From JAVBMJ01 sp031551275 (GTDB taxonomy: Bacteria > Bacteroidota > Bacteroidia > Bacteroidales > Rikenellaceae), in NCBI GenBank assembly GCA_031551275.1, contig JAVBNX010000017.1, positions 1-64,000 on the forward strand: a stretch of DNA of 64,000 bases. The letters are read 5' to 3'. A program made the position numbers and the translations under genes. Below the pieces are notes generated by a model, which searched no databases, had not been told where the DNA came from, and saw only the letters and a program-made list of their open reading frames with translations. Positions 32,047 to 41,005 of the stretch are shown here, in pieces. Every line of letters starts with the position of its first letter. The stretch's first letter is position 1.

Positions 32047-35000
32047 TTAGAAACTGAAACGGAGGTTGAATCCGATGCTGCGTGTCGAAGGAACGCTCGC
32101 AAATTCCACTCCGGAACCGATAGCACCCGGATCGAAGAAGCTTACCTCGGGATCGATGTGCGGAACGTGCTTCTTGATAATCCATAAGTTGCGCGCTTCC
32201 AAACCTATCTGGATATTCTTGATAAAGAAATCCTGGAGCGCAGCTTTCGGGACAACATACGAGAGCGACAACTCGCGGAGTTTTACATAGGATGCGTTGA
32301 AAATGTTGGCGGAAGTATTGCCCACAGTATAGTTGCTCCAGAATTGGGAGGGAAGAACCGCCGTCGTGTTCGGGCTGTAGGTTCCGTCTCCGTTATCTAC
32401 GACACCTTTATCGATGATCATCCCGCGGTCCTTTGCCGTTTCAGCAGCCAGACCCGAGGTCCGCAAATCGCTGACCGTACCCGAGTACATGACGCCACCC
32501 TGGCGGATATCGATCACGAAACCGAGGTTGAAACCCATATAGGAAACGTTGTTGATAAGGCCCATGGTCCAGTCGGGTGCGGTCTTGCCCAGATTGACAG
32601 GGCTGGCCTGCGTAGTGCGCAAACCCGTCTCATCCATGATAATATTGCCGTCGGGATCCCTTGCCCAATCGTATCCGTAAATCGAATACGATTCGCCGGC
32701 AGCCGCCTTGATCTGGAGGTTAGTCCAACCCGAGGTAAGGAGCAAATCCTTGATACTGGGGTGCAGTTCCTTGACTATCTGCTTATTGGCAGCGAAGTTC
32801 ATCGTAACATCCCACCTTACTTTCCCGCGGACGGGAGTCACTCCGACAACCAGCTCGACGCCTTTGTTGACAACCTTGCCGATGTTAAGCCTTTCCGCAA
32901 AATAGCCGGTGGAGTTGGCGATATCGACCGATGCTATACCCCTGGTCGTGGTATTGTAGTAGTAGGTTCCGTCCAGGATCAAACGGCCGCTGAAGAAACG
33001 GAACTCGCCTCCGACCTCGAATGCCGACTGGTTCTGGGGCTGGATGTTAGGATTGGGATAAACCTGGGGAATACCGTAGGCAAGAAGGTCACCGTGAGGA
33101 AAGTTACCGGTACCGAAGAATTGCAGGTAATAGGTGCTGACCGGCCTGTAAACGTAGTCGAGGACGTAAGCATTGGTATCGCTACCCACATTGGCATAGT
33201 TGATACGGAATTTACCGTAATCAAGAACCTTATTTTTAGGGATCAATTCGGTGAAAATGAACGAACCGCTCACCGAGGGGTAGAAATAGGACTGGTTGCT
33301 TTTGGGCATGGTGGATGACCAGTCGTTACGACCGGTTACGTTGATGTACGCCATGTCTTTATAACTCAAACCTATATCGCCATAAACACCCACCAGGCGG
33401 GTTTTGTAGTAGCTGTTCGTCGGGATCTTTGTCTCGGCGTTGGAATAGGAGTAGATGCCGGGGAGCAGCAGGCTCGACGCAGTTACAGTCTCGATGGTGT
33501 AGAAATTCTCGTAGACGTTATGCCCGCCGATCACCTTAAGGCCGAAACCGGCACCCAGGTCGGCAGTATAGGTGGCGATCAGGTCGTTGTTCAAAATGCG
33601 GGTATCCACGCCATAAGTATTGAAACCGCCCGAAGACTTTCCGACCGTGTATTTTGCATAGATGGCGCGACGTTTATCCACAAAATAGTCCAGACCCGCA
33701 TTGTTGGAGATGGTCAGGTTCTTGAAGGGGGTCCAACTCAGGATAGCACTACCGGTAAAGCGGTTAATGGAATTGCTGTAAACGTTCTGGTTGACGTTCC
33801 AGAAGGGGTTCCCTGTCTTACCGGCACTGGTTTCCGTGCCATCGAGGGTGTAGGGCCTGCCCTCTGCGTTGATCCAGTTGTCACGCAACAAATTCATGCT
33901 CATCGTCCGGGGAATACCGTTTACCAGAGGAACGAGCACGTTCGCATCGTTTGAACCCTGGGCCGCAAGACCTTCAGAGTCTATCATGGCATAGGTCATC
34001 GTTGCCCGGGCAGTGAATTTCTCGTTGAACTGGCGGCCACCGTTGAAGGTCACGTTGTATTTATCGTATTTATTCCCGGGAATGATACCCGTCTGGTTGT
34101 TGGCGGTAAAACCGAGGCGGAAGTCGTTCTTGTCGTCACCGCCCGACACCGATATACTGTTGATGATGGTGTGCCCGGTGTCGTAGAAGTCTTTCACGTT
34201 GTCGGGATAGGCGCGCAGATAAGTGTAATCGCCCATATAGTTCCTTACCGGCTCATCCTGCATACTTGAGATCAGGGGACCCCAGCCATTCATTGATGTA
34301 GCACTGAACTCACCCGCCTGTTCACCGGCGGCAATACCTCCGGCATACTCGTTCTGGAAATTGGGGAGGACCAACGGCCTGTCCATCCGGTAGGTCGAGT
34401 TGACCGTTACGGTAGTTTGTTGGTGCTTGCTACCTTTTTTGGTGGTAATGATGATCGCACCGTCTTTGGCGCGGGCTCCGTACAAAGCGGTCGCCGCAGC
34501 ACCTTTCAGGATCGAAATCGAACCGATATCGTCGGTTGCAATGTCGCCGATACGTGTACCGGCATCGACATTACCCGAAATCGTAGCCGGGTTGTAACTC
34601 GAGTTACTCACAGGCATACCGTCGATCACGAAGATAGGTTGGCCGGAGCTTCCCAAAGAAGACTGGCCGCGGATGATGATCTTCGAACCGCCGCCCGGGG
34701 TACCCGAACCCGACGTCACGTTCACACCGGCGACCTTACCCTGCAAGGAGTTGATCACGTTCGATTCCCGGGCTTTTTCGAGATCTTCGGAGCGGACCGT
34801 ACTCGTTGAGTAACCCAACGACCTCTCGGCACGGGCGATACCCATCGCGGTTACGACCACCTGCTCCAAGGCAAGCTCAGCCTGCCTCATGGTCACGTTG
34901 ATCGTGCTCTGGTTGCCGACGGGGATGTCCTGCTTCTCCATACCGATGAAGGAGAATTCCAGGGTTGCCTCGGCGGGGGCGGAGATGCGGTAGCGGCCCT

Positions 35001-35169
35001 GCAGGTCGGTGGTTACACCGATCTGGGTGCCTTTAACGACTACCGTTACTCCCGCGAGCGGGGCGTTGTCGGCGTCGGATGTGACAACGCCGGTGACGGT
35101 ACGGTTTTGCGCGGCGACCTGCGCCACACAAAAAATACCAGCCAACATCGCAAGTACAATTTTTCTCAT
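32047..35169 (-). CDS. SusC/RagA family TonB-linked outer-membrane protein
   Basis: TonB-dependent importer of 1040 residues. Signal peptide 1-20, a carboxypeptidase-regulatory-like domain at 24-105 (TVTGVVTSDADNAPLAGV), the plug at about 115-230 with GTPGGGSKIIIRGQSSLGSSGQP and the SusC signature RIGDIATDDIGSISILKGAAATALYG, then the barrel and the closing aromatic Phe. It pairs with the SusD protein downstream. The nucleotide composition looks lower in GC than its neighbours, perhaps a sign of transfer. Promoter at 35276. Confidence 0.95.
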   Translation of the reverse strand: MRKIVLAMLAGIFCVAQVAAQNRTVTGVVTSDADNAPLAGVTVVVKGTQIGVTTDLQGRYRISAPAEATLEFSFIGMEKQDIPVGNQSTINVTMRQAELALEQVVVTAMGIARAERSLGYSTSTVRSEDLEKARESNVINSLQGKVAGVNVTSGSGTPGGGSKIIIRGQSSLGSSGQPIFVIDGMPVSNSSYNPATISGNVDAGTRIGDIATDDIGSISILKGAAATALYGARAKDGAIIITTKKGSKHQQTTVTVNSTYRMDRPLVLPNFQNEYAGGIAAGEQAGEFSATSMNGWGPLISSMQDEPVRNYMGDYTYLRAYPDNVKDFYDTGHTIINSISVSGGDDKNDFRLGFTANNQTGIIPGNKYDKYNVTFNGGRQFNEKFTARATMTYAMIDSEGLAAQGSNDANVLVPLVNGIPRTMSMNLLRDNWINAEGRPYTLDGTETSAGKTGNPFWNVNQNVYSNSINRFTGSAILSWTPFKNLTISNNAGLDYFVDKRRAIYAKYTVGKSSGGFNTYGVDTRILNNDLIATYTADLGAGFGLKVIGGHNVYENFYTIETVTASSLLLPGIYSYSNAETKIPTNSYYKTRLVGVYGDIGLSYKDMAYINVTGRNDWSSTMPKSNQSYFYPSVSGSFIFTELIPKNKVLDYGKFRINYANVGSDTNAYVLDYVYRPVSTYYLQFFGTGNFPHGDLLAYGIPQVYPNPNIQPQNQSAFEVGGEFRFFSGRLILDGTYYYNTTTRGIASVDIANSTGYFAERLNIGKVVNKGVELVVGVTPVRGKVRWDVTMNFAANKQIVKELHPSIKDLLLTSGWTNLQIKAAAGESYSIYGYDWARDPDGNIIMDETGLRTTQASPVNLGKTAPDWTMGLINNVSYMGFNLGFVIDIRQGGVMYSGTVSDLRTSGLAAETAKDRGMIIDKGVVDNGDGTYSPNTTAVLPSQFWSNYTVGNTSANIFNASYVKLRELSLSYVVPKAALQDFFIKNIQIGLEARNLWIIKKHVPHIDPEVSFFDPGAIGSGVEFASVPSTRSIGFNLRFSF

Positions 35170-35275
35170 ACGATTAAGTTTTGGTTTTCTTGGATTTTCT
35201 TCACTTACATTCTTACTTTCGTCTCCATAGGGAGTGTATGCCGTTTATAACGTAATATACAACCTATCCAACTTG

Positions 35276-35283
35276 CAAAATTA
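35276..35283 (-). promoter_or_regulatory. -7 promoter element for susC-susD
   Basis: TAATTTTG on the minus strand matches TAnnTTTG and lies 107 bases before the ATG at 35169, giving a leader of about 100 nt. The rest of the 308-base gap (35170-35477) is AT-rich and contains this and the rny terminator; I see no gene. Confidence 0.5.
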
Positions 35284-35411
35284 ATATTATTTTCATTATT
35301 AAACATGCGTACAAGCCCTTTTTTGGCCTCGCCGTGCATTTTTTTTGTTTTTTTCTTCATAATTTGTTATTTTCTTAACTTTGGTCCGGCAAAATGAAAT
35401 ATAAAAAACAA

Positions 35412-35437
35412 TGCCCGCGAGAAAATTTCGCGGGGCA
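35412..35437 (-). terminator. Terminator after rny
   Basis: TGCCCGCGA pairs with TCGCGGGGCA (one bulged G); on the minus strand TTGTTTTTTAT follows. It lies about 40 bases after the rny stop. Confidence 0.75.
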
Positions 35438-35477
35438 CCGGACATGTTAAGCTAATATTAAATCGGTAGGGAAGGAG

Positions 35478-37019
35478 CTACTTGGCGTAACTTACCGAGC
35501 GGGTTTCGCGGATCACGGTAATCTTTACCTGGCCGGGGTAGGTCATCTCGTCCTGGATCTTTTTGGCCAGGTCGTGCGACAATGTTTCGGCGTCTACGTC
35601 GGAGATCTTCTCGCTGCCGACGATTACCCTCAACTCGCGGCCGGCCTGGATGGCGTAGGTCTTCATCACTCCGGGGTAGGACATGGCGATATCCTCCATC
35701 TCCTTCAGACGTTTGATGTAGGACTCGACCACTTCGCGGCGAGCTCCCGGGCGGGCGCCGGAGATGGCGTCACAGACCTGGACGATCGGGGCGAGCAACG
35801 AGGTCATCTCCGCCTCGTCGTGGTGGGCTCCGATGGCGTTGCAGATCTCGGGCTTCTCCTTGTACTTCTCGGCCAGTTGCATGCCGATGATGGCGTGGGG
35901 CAGCTCGGGCTGGTCGTCGGGCACCTTGCCGATGTCGTGCAAAAGGCCGGCCCTGCGGGCGGCTTTCGGGTTGAGGCCCAACTCGGCGGCCATGATCCCG
36001 CACAGGTTGGCGCTCTCGCGGGAGTGTTGCAACAGGTTCTGGCCGTAGGAGGAACGGTATTTCATCTTGCCCACCAAACGGATCAGTTCGGGGTGCAGGC
36101 CGTGGATGCCCAGGTCGAGCGTGGTGCGCTTGCCGACCTCGACGATCTCCTCCTCGATCTGCTTCTGGACCTTGGCGACCACCTCCTCGATGCGGGCGGG
36201 GTGGATCCGCCCGTCGGTAACCAGTTGGTGCAGGGCCAGACGGGCGACTTCGCGCCGTACCGGGTCGAAGCCCGAGAGGATGATCGCCTCGGGGGTGTCG
36301 TCCACGATGATCTCGATGCCGGTGGCGGCCTCCAATGCGCGGATGTTGCGCCCCTCGCGGCCGATGATGCGGCCCTTGACCTCGTCACTCTCGATGTTGA
36401 AGATAGTAACCGAGTTCTCGATGGCGGTCTCGGTGGCGACCCGTTGGATCGTCTGGATGACGATGCGCTTGGCTTCCTTGTTGGCGCTCATCTTGGCCTC
36501 CTCGATGGCTTCGGTCATGTAGGCTGCCGCTTCCGATTTGGCCTCGGCCTTCATATTCTCCATCAGGATGCCTTTGGCGTCGTCGGCCGACATGCCGCCG
36601 ATCTGCTCCAAACGGACGTTCTGTTCGCGGATGACCTTGTCCAGCTCCTCTTTTTTGCGGTCGGCCTGGGCGATCTGCGCCTCCAACTGCTCGCGCAGGC
36701 GGGCGGCCTCCTTCTCCTTGTTCTCTAACTGTTGTTTCTGCTGTTCGAGGTTGCCCTCGGTTTGTTTGATGCGCTGTTCGCCCTGGGCGACCTTCTGGTT
36801 GCGCTCGTTGACGTTGCGGTCGTGCTCGCTCTTGAGCTGGATGAATTTCTCTTTGGCCTGGAGGATCTTCTCCTTCTTGATCATCTCGCCTTCGGCCTCG
36901 GCCTCCTTGATGATCGATTTGCGGCGCGCCGCGGTGGAACGGTTGATGACAAACCAGGACGCCGTCCCGGTTACCGCGGCGGCGACTACCGCCACGATTA
37001 TTATCGTTAATGTTTCCAT
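35478..37019 (-). CDS. rny: Ribonuclease Y
   Basis: Membrane-anchored endoribonuclease that initiates mRNA decay; 513 residues, the usual length. The N-terminal anchor (TIIIVAVVAAAVTGTASWFV, residues 5-24) is followed by a long Lys/Glu/Gln coiled coil (30-150), a KH domain with IIGREGRNIRALE near residue 217, and an HD domain with the catalytic His361-Asp362 in LLHDIGK. The ending is IRETRSVSYAK, typical of the family. It is preceded by zapA and the 6S RNA and followed by a terminator. Confidence 0.96.
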   Translation of the reverse strand: METLTIIIVAVVAAAVTGTASWFVINRSTAARRKSIIKEAEAEGEMIKKEKILQAKEKFIQLKSEHDRNVNERNQKVAQGEQRIKQTEGNLEQQKQQLENKEKEAARLREQLEAQIAQADRKKEELDKVIREQNVRLEQIGGMSADDAKGILMENMKAEAKSEAAAYMTEAIEEAKMSANKEAKRIVIQTIQRVATETAIENSVTIFNIESDEVKGRIIGREGRNIRALEAATGIEIIVDDTPEAIILSGFDPVRREVARLALHQLVTDGRIHPARIEEVVAKVQKQIEEEIVEVGKRTTLDLGIHGLHPELIRLVGKMKYRSSYGQNLLQHSRESANLCGIMAAELGLNPKAARRAGLLHDIGKVPDDQPELPHAIIGMQLAEKYKEKPEICNAIGAHHDEAEMTSLLAPIVQVCDAISGARPGARREVVESYIKRLKEMEDIAMSYPGVMKTYAIQAGRELRVIVGSEKISDVDAETLSHDLAKKIQDEMTYPGQVKITVIRETRSVSYAK

Positions 37020-37071
37020 AAAGCTGATATTTGGTTTAAAAAATTAGTGTTTTGGTTTGGGGGCACCATAT

Positions 37072-37273
37072 AAAAAGCCCGCATAGAGTTTCCTTTTCTT
37101 GTTTGACGAATCTCCGCTTCGTCATTCCTGAGGCCTCCGGCCAATCGCAAACGTCCAACGTCTCCATATAGGAGACCTCCTAAAAGGAGGTAAGGCCTGT
37201 TTTTGTAAGGTCGAGTCGCGCCTCAATTTTGTAAATGTTGAGTTTCGCAAAGCTAAAAGGAATCTATGCGGGC
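37072..37273 (-). ncRNA. ssrS: 6S RNA
   Basis: On the minus strand, GCCCGCATAGA at the 5' end pairs with TCTATGCGGGC at the 3' end, which runs straight into a T-tract (37072-37076), so the closing stem is also the terminator. Inner TTCCTTTT/AAAAGGAA segments extend it. A long, imperfect stem with an internal open region fits the 6S fold, and length (about 200 nt) fits too. The place, between zapA and rny, is where 6S is found in Bacteroidetes. I infer that it is processed from, or transcribed with, the zapA message; I see no TAnnTTTG right before it. Confidence 0.75.
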
Positions 37274-37321
37274 ATATTCCTGGTAACCGTATGTAAAAGA
37301 ACGTTTTTTATTGCCTTGTTA

Positions 37322-37627
37322 TTACTTCAATTCAGCACCTTCGGTTTGAAGCAGGTGGTCGGTCAGTTTTTTCTCGATCTCCTTCAGCGCGTCCACATCG
37401 TCGTTCACACTCCCTTCCATCCTGCGCTTTACCGCAGTGACCGCCATCATAAGGGCCGCCATGGAAAGATACTCCGTCTCGCTGGCCCTCCACCCCGACC
37501 GCAGGCTGATGACCAGCCTGTTGACCTCGCGCTCGGCTTGCCGGTAGGCCTCCTCTTCCACCCGTTCGATGGTCGGATAGATGGACGTTCCGGCGATCTT
37601 GAGAGTTATGTTGAACTTATCTTCCAT
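37322..37627 (-). CDS. zapA: Cell division protein ZapA
   Basis: Small FtsZ-associated protein that bundles Z-ring filaments; 101 residues. The N-terminal MEDKFNITLKIAGTSIYPTI matches the ZapA beta-hairpin, and a long C-terminal helix (residues 55-95) forms the dimer coiled coil. It lies 17 bases after a small coiled-coil gene, before the 6S RNA and rny. Confidence 0.9.
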   Translation of the reverse strand: MEDKFNITLKIAGTSIYPTIERVEEEAYRQAEREVNRLVISLRSGWRASETEYLSMAALMMAVTAVKRRMEGSVNDDVDALKEIEKKLTDHLLQTEGAELK

Positions 37628-37644
37628 CCCTCGCGCTTATCTGC

Positions 37645-37938
37645 TTACTCCTGTGCGTTGAGCAACGCTATGCATTTGTCAATCTCCCGCATCAGACGGT
37701 TGACCCGTGCCTTGGTGTGCTCGTTGTTCGCATCAACCGCCTTGAAAATCTGCCCCAACTCCGCCTTTGCAGCCCTCTGCTTCGCATCCTCCAACTTTTT
37801 GGCGAGGTCCGTGTTGTCGTCGGCGAGTTTTTTATTCTTCTTCTCCAGAGCGTCGTTCATGCTCAGAAGTTTGGAGTTTATCGCTATCAGCCTCTTGACT
37901 TTATCGTCAATGCTGTCTATCACCGGCAACCGGGCCAT
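37645..37938 (-). CDS. Small coiled-coil protein upstream of zapA
   Basis: Cytoplasmic protein of 97 residues with no signal peptide. Residues 10-60 form a Leu/Lys/Asp heptad coiled coil (KLLSMNDALEKKNKKLADDN), followed by a helical C-terminus. It shares an operon with zapA (17-base gap) and starts that message. Size and structure resemble E. coli ZapB, but I see no clear sequence identity, so a ZapB-like partner role is inference. Confidence 0.8.
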   Translation of the reverse strand: MARLPVIDSIDDKVKRLIAINSKLLSMNDALEKKNKKLADDNTDLAKKLEDAKQRAAKAELGQIFKAVDANNEHTKARVNRLMREIDKCIALLNAQE

Positions 37939-37968
37939 TCGATTCTTGGCTATTGATGTTTACTTGTA

Positions 37969-37976
37969 CAAAGTTA
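37969..37976 (-). promoter_or_regulatory. -7 promoter element for coiled-coil gene, zapA and 6S RNA
   Basis: TAACTTTG on the minus strand, 31 bases upstream of the ATG at 37938; TTTTG lies a few bases further upstream. Confidence 0.6.
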
Positions 37977-38036
37977 ATCAAAATTCGGGGAAAGGCAAAA
38001 TTTTCCCGAAAATATATGATAAGATAAAGCGGGCGG

Positions 38037-39320
38037 TCAGGCCAATTCGGCGAACAGGTCGTACTCGTCGGCGGAGGTGATGCGGACCTTGACGAACTGG
38101 CCGGGCCTGAGGGGTTTGGACGACTCGATCAGGATCTCGCCGTCCACCTCGGGGGCCTCGCTGCGGGAACGGGCGATCCAGTAGTCGCCCTCGCGGCGGT
38201 CGATTACCGCCTCGGCCAGCTCGCCCACGCGACCCAGGTTGTACTCGTGGGATATCTCGCGCTGGATCTCCATGACCTGCTCGGCGCGGCGTGATTTCAC
38301 ATCCTCGGGGATGTCGTCCGGGAAGGCGGAGGCGGAATAGGTGCCCTCCTCCTCGCTGTATGTGAAGATGCCCAGGCGCTCGAACTTCGTGCGGGCGACG
38401 AAATCCTTCAACTGTTTGTGCTCGGCAGCGGTCTCGCCGGGGTAGCCGGTCAGCAAGGTGGTTCTCAGAACGATGCCGGGGACCCTCTCGCGGAGTTTTT
38501 TGACCAGGGCCTCCGTGCCTGCCGCGTCGATGCCCCGGCGCATGCGTTTGAGCACGTTGTCGGAGATGTGCTGCAAGGGGATGTCCAGGTAGCGGGCGAT
38601 CCTGGGTTCGGTGGCCATCGCCTCGATCACGTCCTCAGGGAAATCGGCCGGGTAGGCGTACATCAGCCGGATCCAGCGGATGCCGTCGATTTTGCAGAGT
38701 TCATGCAGGAGCGTTCCCAGGCGGCGTTCGCCGTAGAGGTCGAGTCCGTACTGGGTGGTGTCCTGGGCGATGACGATCAGCTCCTTTACCCCTCCCGCGG
38801 CCAGGTTGCGCGCCTCCTCCAACAGGGTTTCCATCGGGACGGACACGTGTTTGCCCCGGATGTAGGGGATGATGCAGAAGCCGCAGCCCCGGCTACACCC
38901 CTCGGATATCTTCAAATAGGCGTAGTGTGCCGGGGTGGTCAACTTCCTCTGGGTTTGCTTTTCGGGTTGCCACTCGCGGCCCAGGGCGGCGATGACCTGC
39001 GGCCATTCGTTCACGCCGAAGATGCCGTCAGCCTCGGGGATGCTCTCTTTCAGTTCGTTGCGGTAGCGCTCACTCAAACAACCCGTGACGTAGAGTTTTT
39101 GGATGCGGCCCTCCTCCTTGGCCTGGGCCAGGGAGAGGATGGTTTCGACGGATTCCTCCTTCGCGTCGGCGATAAAGCCGCAGGTGTTGACCACGGCCAC
39201 GTCGCAATCCTGGTCCGAATCGAAAACGATCTCGACGCCGCTGGCTGCCGCCTGGGCCATCAGATGCTCGGTGTCGACCAGGTTTTTGGCGCAGCCCAGG
39301 GTTATGAAATTGATCTTCAT
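38037..39320 (-). CDS. rimO: Ribosomal protein S12 methylthiotransferase
   Basis: Radical-SAM enzyme that adds a methylthio group to Asp of uS12. The 427 residues contain an N-terminal UPF0004 domain (FITLGCAKNLVDTE, Cys at 10), the radical-SAM CxxxCxxC at Cys142-Cys146-Cys149 (EGCSRGCGFCIIP), and a C-terminal TRAM domain near 370-427. The RimO-type CAKNLVD spelling separates it from MiaB. It follows ftsY by 24 bases. Confidence 0.95.
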   Translation of the reverse strand: MKINFITLGCAKNLVDTEHLMAQAAASGVEIVFDSDQDCDVAVVNTCGFIADAKEESVETILSLAQAKEEGRIQKLYVTGCLSERYRNELKESIPEADGIFGVNEWPQVIAALGREWQPEKQTQRKLTTPAHYAYLKISEGCSRGCGFCIIPYIRGKHVSVPMETLLEEARNLAAGGVKELIVIAQDTTQYGLDLYGERRLGTLLHELCKIDGIRWIRLMYAYPADFPEDVIEAMATEPRIARYLDIPLQHISDNVLKRMRRGIDAAGTEALVKKLRERVPGIVLRTTLLTGYPGETAAEHKQLKDFVARTKFERLGIFTYSEEEGTYSASAFPDDIPEDVKSRRAEQVMEIQREISHEYNLGRVGELAEAVIDRREGDYWIARSRSEAPEVDGEILIESSKPLRPGQFVKVRITSADEYDLFAELA

Positions 39321-39344
39321 TGGGATTGGGAACTGAAATACGGG

Positions 39345-40409
39345 TTATCCGAAAAGGGCGTTCACGAAACTCTCGCGGTCGAAGGCGCGCAACTGGTCGA
39401 TGCCCTCGCCCACCCCGAGGTAATGGACCGGGATGTCGAACTGGTTGCTGATGCCGATCACAACGCCGCCCTTGGCCGTGCCGTCCAGCTTGGTAACGGC
39501 CAGCGAGGTAACCTGGGTGGCCTGCGTGAACTGCTTGGCCTGCTCGAAGGCGTTCTGGCCCGTGGTGGCGTCCAGCACCAGCATTACCTCGTGGGGCGCG
39601 TCGGGGATAACCTTGGCCATCACATTGCGGATCTTGGTCAGCTCGGCCATCAGCCCGGTCTTGTTGTGCAGCCTGCCCGCCGTGTCGATCAGAACCACGT
39701 CTGCCTGCGCCGCGACCGCCGATTTGAGCGTGTCGAAAGCGACCGAGGCGGGATCGGAGCCCATGTCCTGGCGGATGAGCGTCGCCCCGGCGCGGTCGGC
39801 CCAGACGGCCAACTGGTCGATGGCGGCGGCCCGGAAGGTATCGGCCGCCCCGATATGGACCTTGCGCCCCGCGGCGGTCAGCTTGGCGGCCAGCTTGCCG
39901 ATGGTCGTCGTCTTGCCCACGCCGTTCACGCCCACGACCATCACCACGTAGGGCACGCCGGGCTTGGGCTCGACGGTAATCTGGCCGCGCTTGATGTCGT
40001 TCTCGGCCATCATGGCGGCGATCTCCTCGCGCAAAATGGCGTTGAGCTCGGAGGCGTTCATGTATTTGTCGCGGGCGGCCCGCTGTTCGATGCGTTTGAT
40101 GATCTCGATGGTGGTGTCCACGCCCACGTCGGAGGAGATCAGGGCCTCCTCCAGATCGTCCAGCACCTCGTCGTCGACCTTGGTGCGGCCTGCCACGGCG
40201 CGTGCCAGGCGGGAGAAAAGGCCCGTCTTGGTCTTTTCCAATCCGGCTTGCAGGTCGGCCTGGGCGGCGGGGTCGGGGGTGGGTTGAGACTCGGGGGTGG
40301 GTTCGGCGGGGGTCTCTGCGACGGGTATGGCGACGGGAGTCCCGTCTACCGGGGTTGGCTGGTCGGTCGGCTTGGTTTTCGGCTTGGATAAAAAATCGAA
40401 TAGTCCCAT
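39345..40409 (-). CDS. ftsY: Signal recognition particle receptor FtsY
   Basis: SRP receptor GTPase at the inner membrane; 354 residues. The start MGLFDFLSKPKTK at 40409 is chosen because it lies after the promoter and has an FtsY-like amphipathic start. A Pro/Thr/Glu linker (residues 18-70) precedes the NG domain with P-loop GVNGVGKTTTIGKL near residue 160, DTAGRLHNK and TKLDGTAKGG. It is first in a two-gene unit with rimO. Confidence 0.96.
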   Translation of the reverse strand: MGLFDFLSKPKTKPTDQPTPVDGTPVAIPVAETPAEPTPESQPTPDPAAQADLQAGLEKTKTGLFSRLARAVAGRTKVDDEVLDDLEEALISSDVGVDTTIEIIKRIEQRAARDKYMNASELNAILREEIAAMMAENDIKRGQITVEPKPGVPYVVMVVGVNGVGKTTTIGKLAAKLTAAGRKVHIGAADTFRAAAIDQLAVWADRAGATLIRQDMGSDPASVAFDTLKSAVAAQADVVLIDTAGRLHNKTGLMAELTKIRNVMAKVIPDAPHEVMLVLDATTGQNAFEQAKQFTQATQVTSLAVTKLDGTAKGGVVIGISNQFDIPVHYLGVGEGIDQLRAFDRESFVNALFG

Positions 40410-40429
40410 AGGTATAGATGTAGTGGGTG

Positions 40430-40437
40430 CAAAAGTA
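40430..40437 (-). promoter_or_regulatory. -7 promoter element for ftsY-rimO
   Basis: TACTTTTG on the minus strand matches TAnnTTTG, 21 bases upstream of the ftsY ATG. Confidence 0.6.
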
Positions 40438-40510
40438 CGAAAAGGGTTGGAGAAAACCATGCGGGCGGGGAAAAGCGGCCGACGGGGATGACGGCGGGGA
40501 ATAGAAATAG

Positions 40511-41005
40511 ACAGCGGTCGCCCCTCGCTGCTCGCGAGGACGCGGGGTACCAGTTGGGCCTGATGGCCCGCGTTGGTACTTGGACCCGGGGCGGTGGGAC
40601 TAACCCGCCTTGGCTCTGCCTTTAAAAGTATTTCAGGAATTAGCCCGAAGCTTGCGTGTGATTCGCTTCGCTCTCAAACGCACGCCGCTTCCGATCACCC
40701 CTCTCTCCATCTCTCTCCCCTAACCGTAGGGGAGAGAGGGATATAAGGTGCTGCCGCTCCCGCTCTGGATTCCGTTTCCGAGGCTGGAATAGTACCGTTC
40801 CGGGTTCGGTTTCCGGGTCTGGAAAAGTACGGACCTGGATACCGATTCGGGGTCTGGAATAGTACCGCCTTGGCAACACCTTACAGGGGGGAGGCAATGA
40901 GGGTCTGTTAGTTCCCTGACCAACTTAACAGTCGGGCTGCAATGAGGGATGGCTGGGCCGTGCAGGTGCCTCAATAGTTCTTGGACTCGCGTCGGTCCCG
41001 GGCGC
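40511..41005 (+). repeat. Composite repeat flank preceding copy 3 of the 121-nt element
   Basis: Same blocks and order as 23702-24059: cagcggtcgcccctcgctg, a GGGCC-tgat-GGCCC hairpin, aattagcccgaagc, the CCCCTA-accg-TAGGGG hairpin (40720-40738), ataaggtgctgccgctcc, a block with gcaatgaggg, then tcaatagttcttggactcg. It differs by a 105-base tandem repeat inserted at 40767. The gap 40410-41240 (831 bases) holds a promoter, this composite, the palindromic core and a terminator-like stem; no gene is seen. Confidence 0.8.
40767..40871. repeat. Three tandem 35-bp units
   Basis: Units begin at 40767, 40802 and 40837. Each starts GG(A/G)T and holds a (T/A)TTCCG-like block, then CTGGAA(T/A)AGTAC(C/G)G. 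They are diverged by about a quarter of their bases. The matching composite at 23702 lacks them. Confidence 0.8.

Noticed and set aside
35190..35370. A 53-codon minus-strand frame upstream of susC starting with a Lys-rich peptide.
   Set aside because: It runs over the susC promoter, has no promoter of its own and resembles AT-rich intergenic DNA.
35376..35383. TAACTTTG on the plus strand in the gap between susC and rny.
   Set aside because: No plus-strand gene follows it; a chance match in AT-rich DNA is more likely.
40767..40871. A possible CRISPR array.
   Set aside because: The 35-bp units abut directly with no spacers and are diverged; no cas gene is present.
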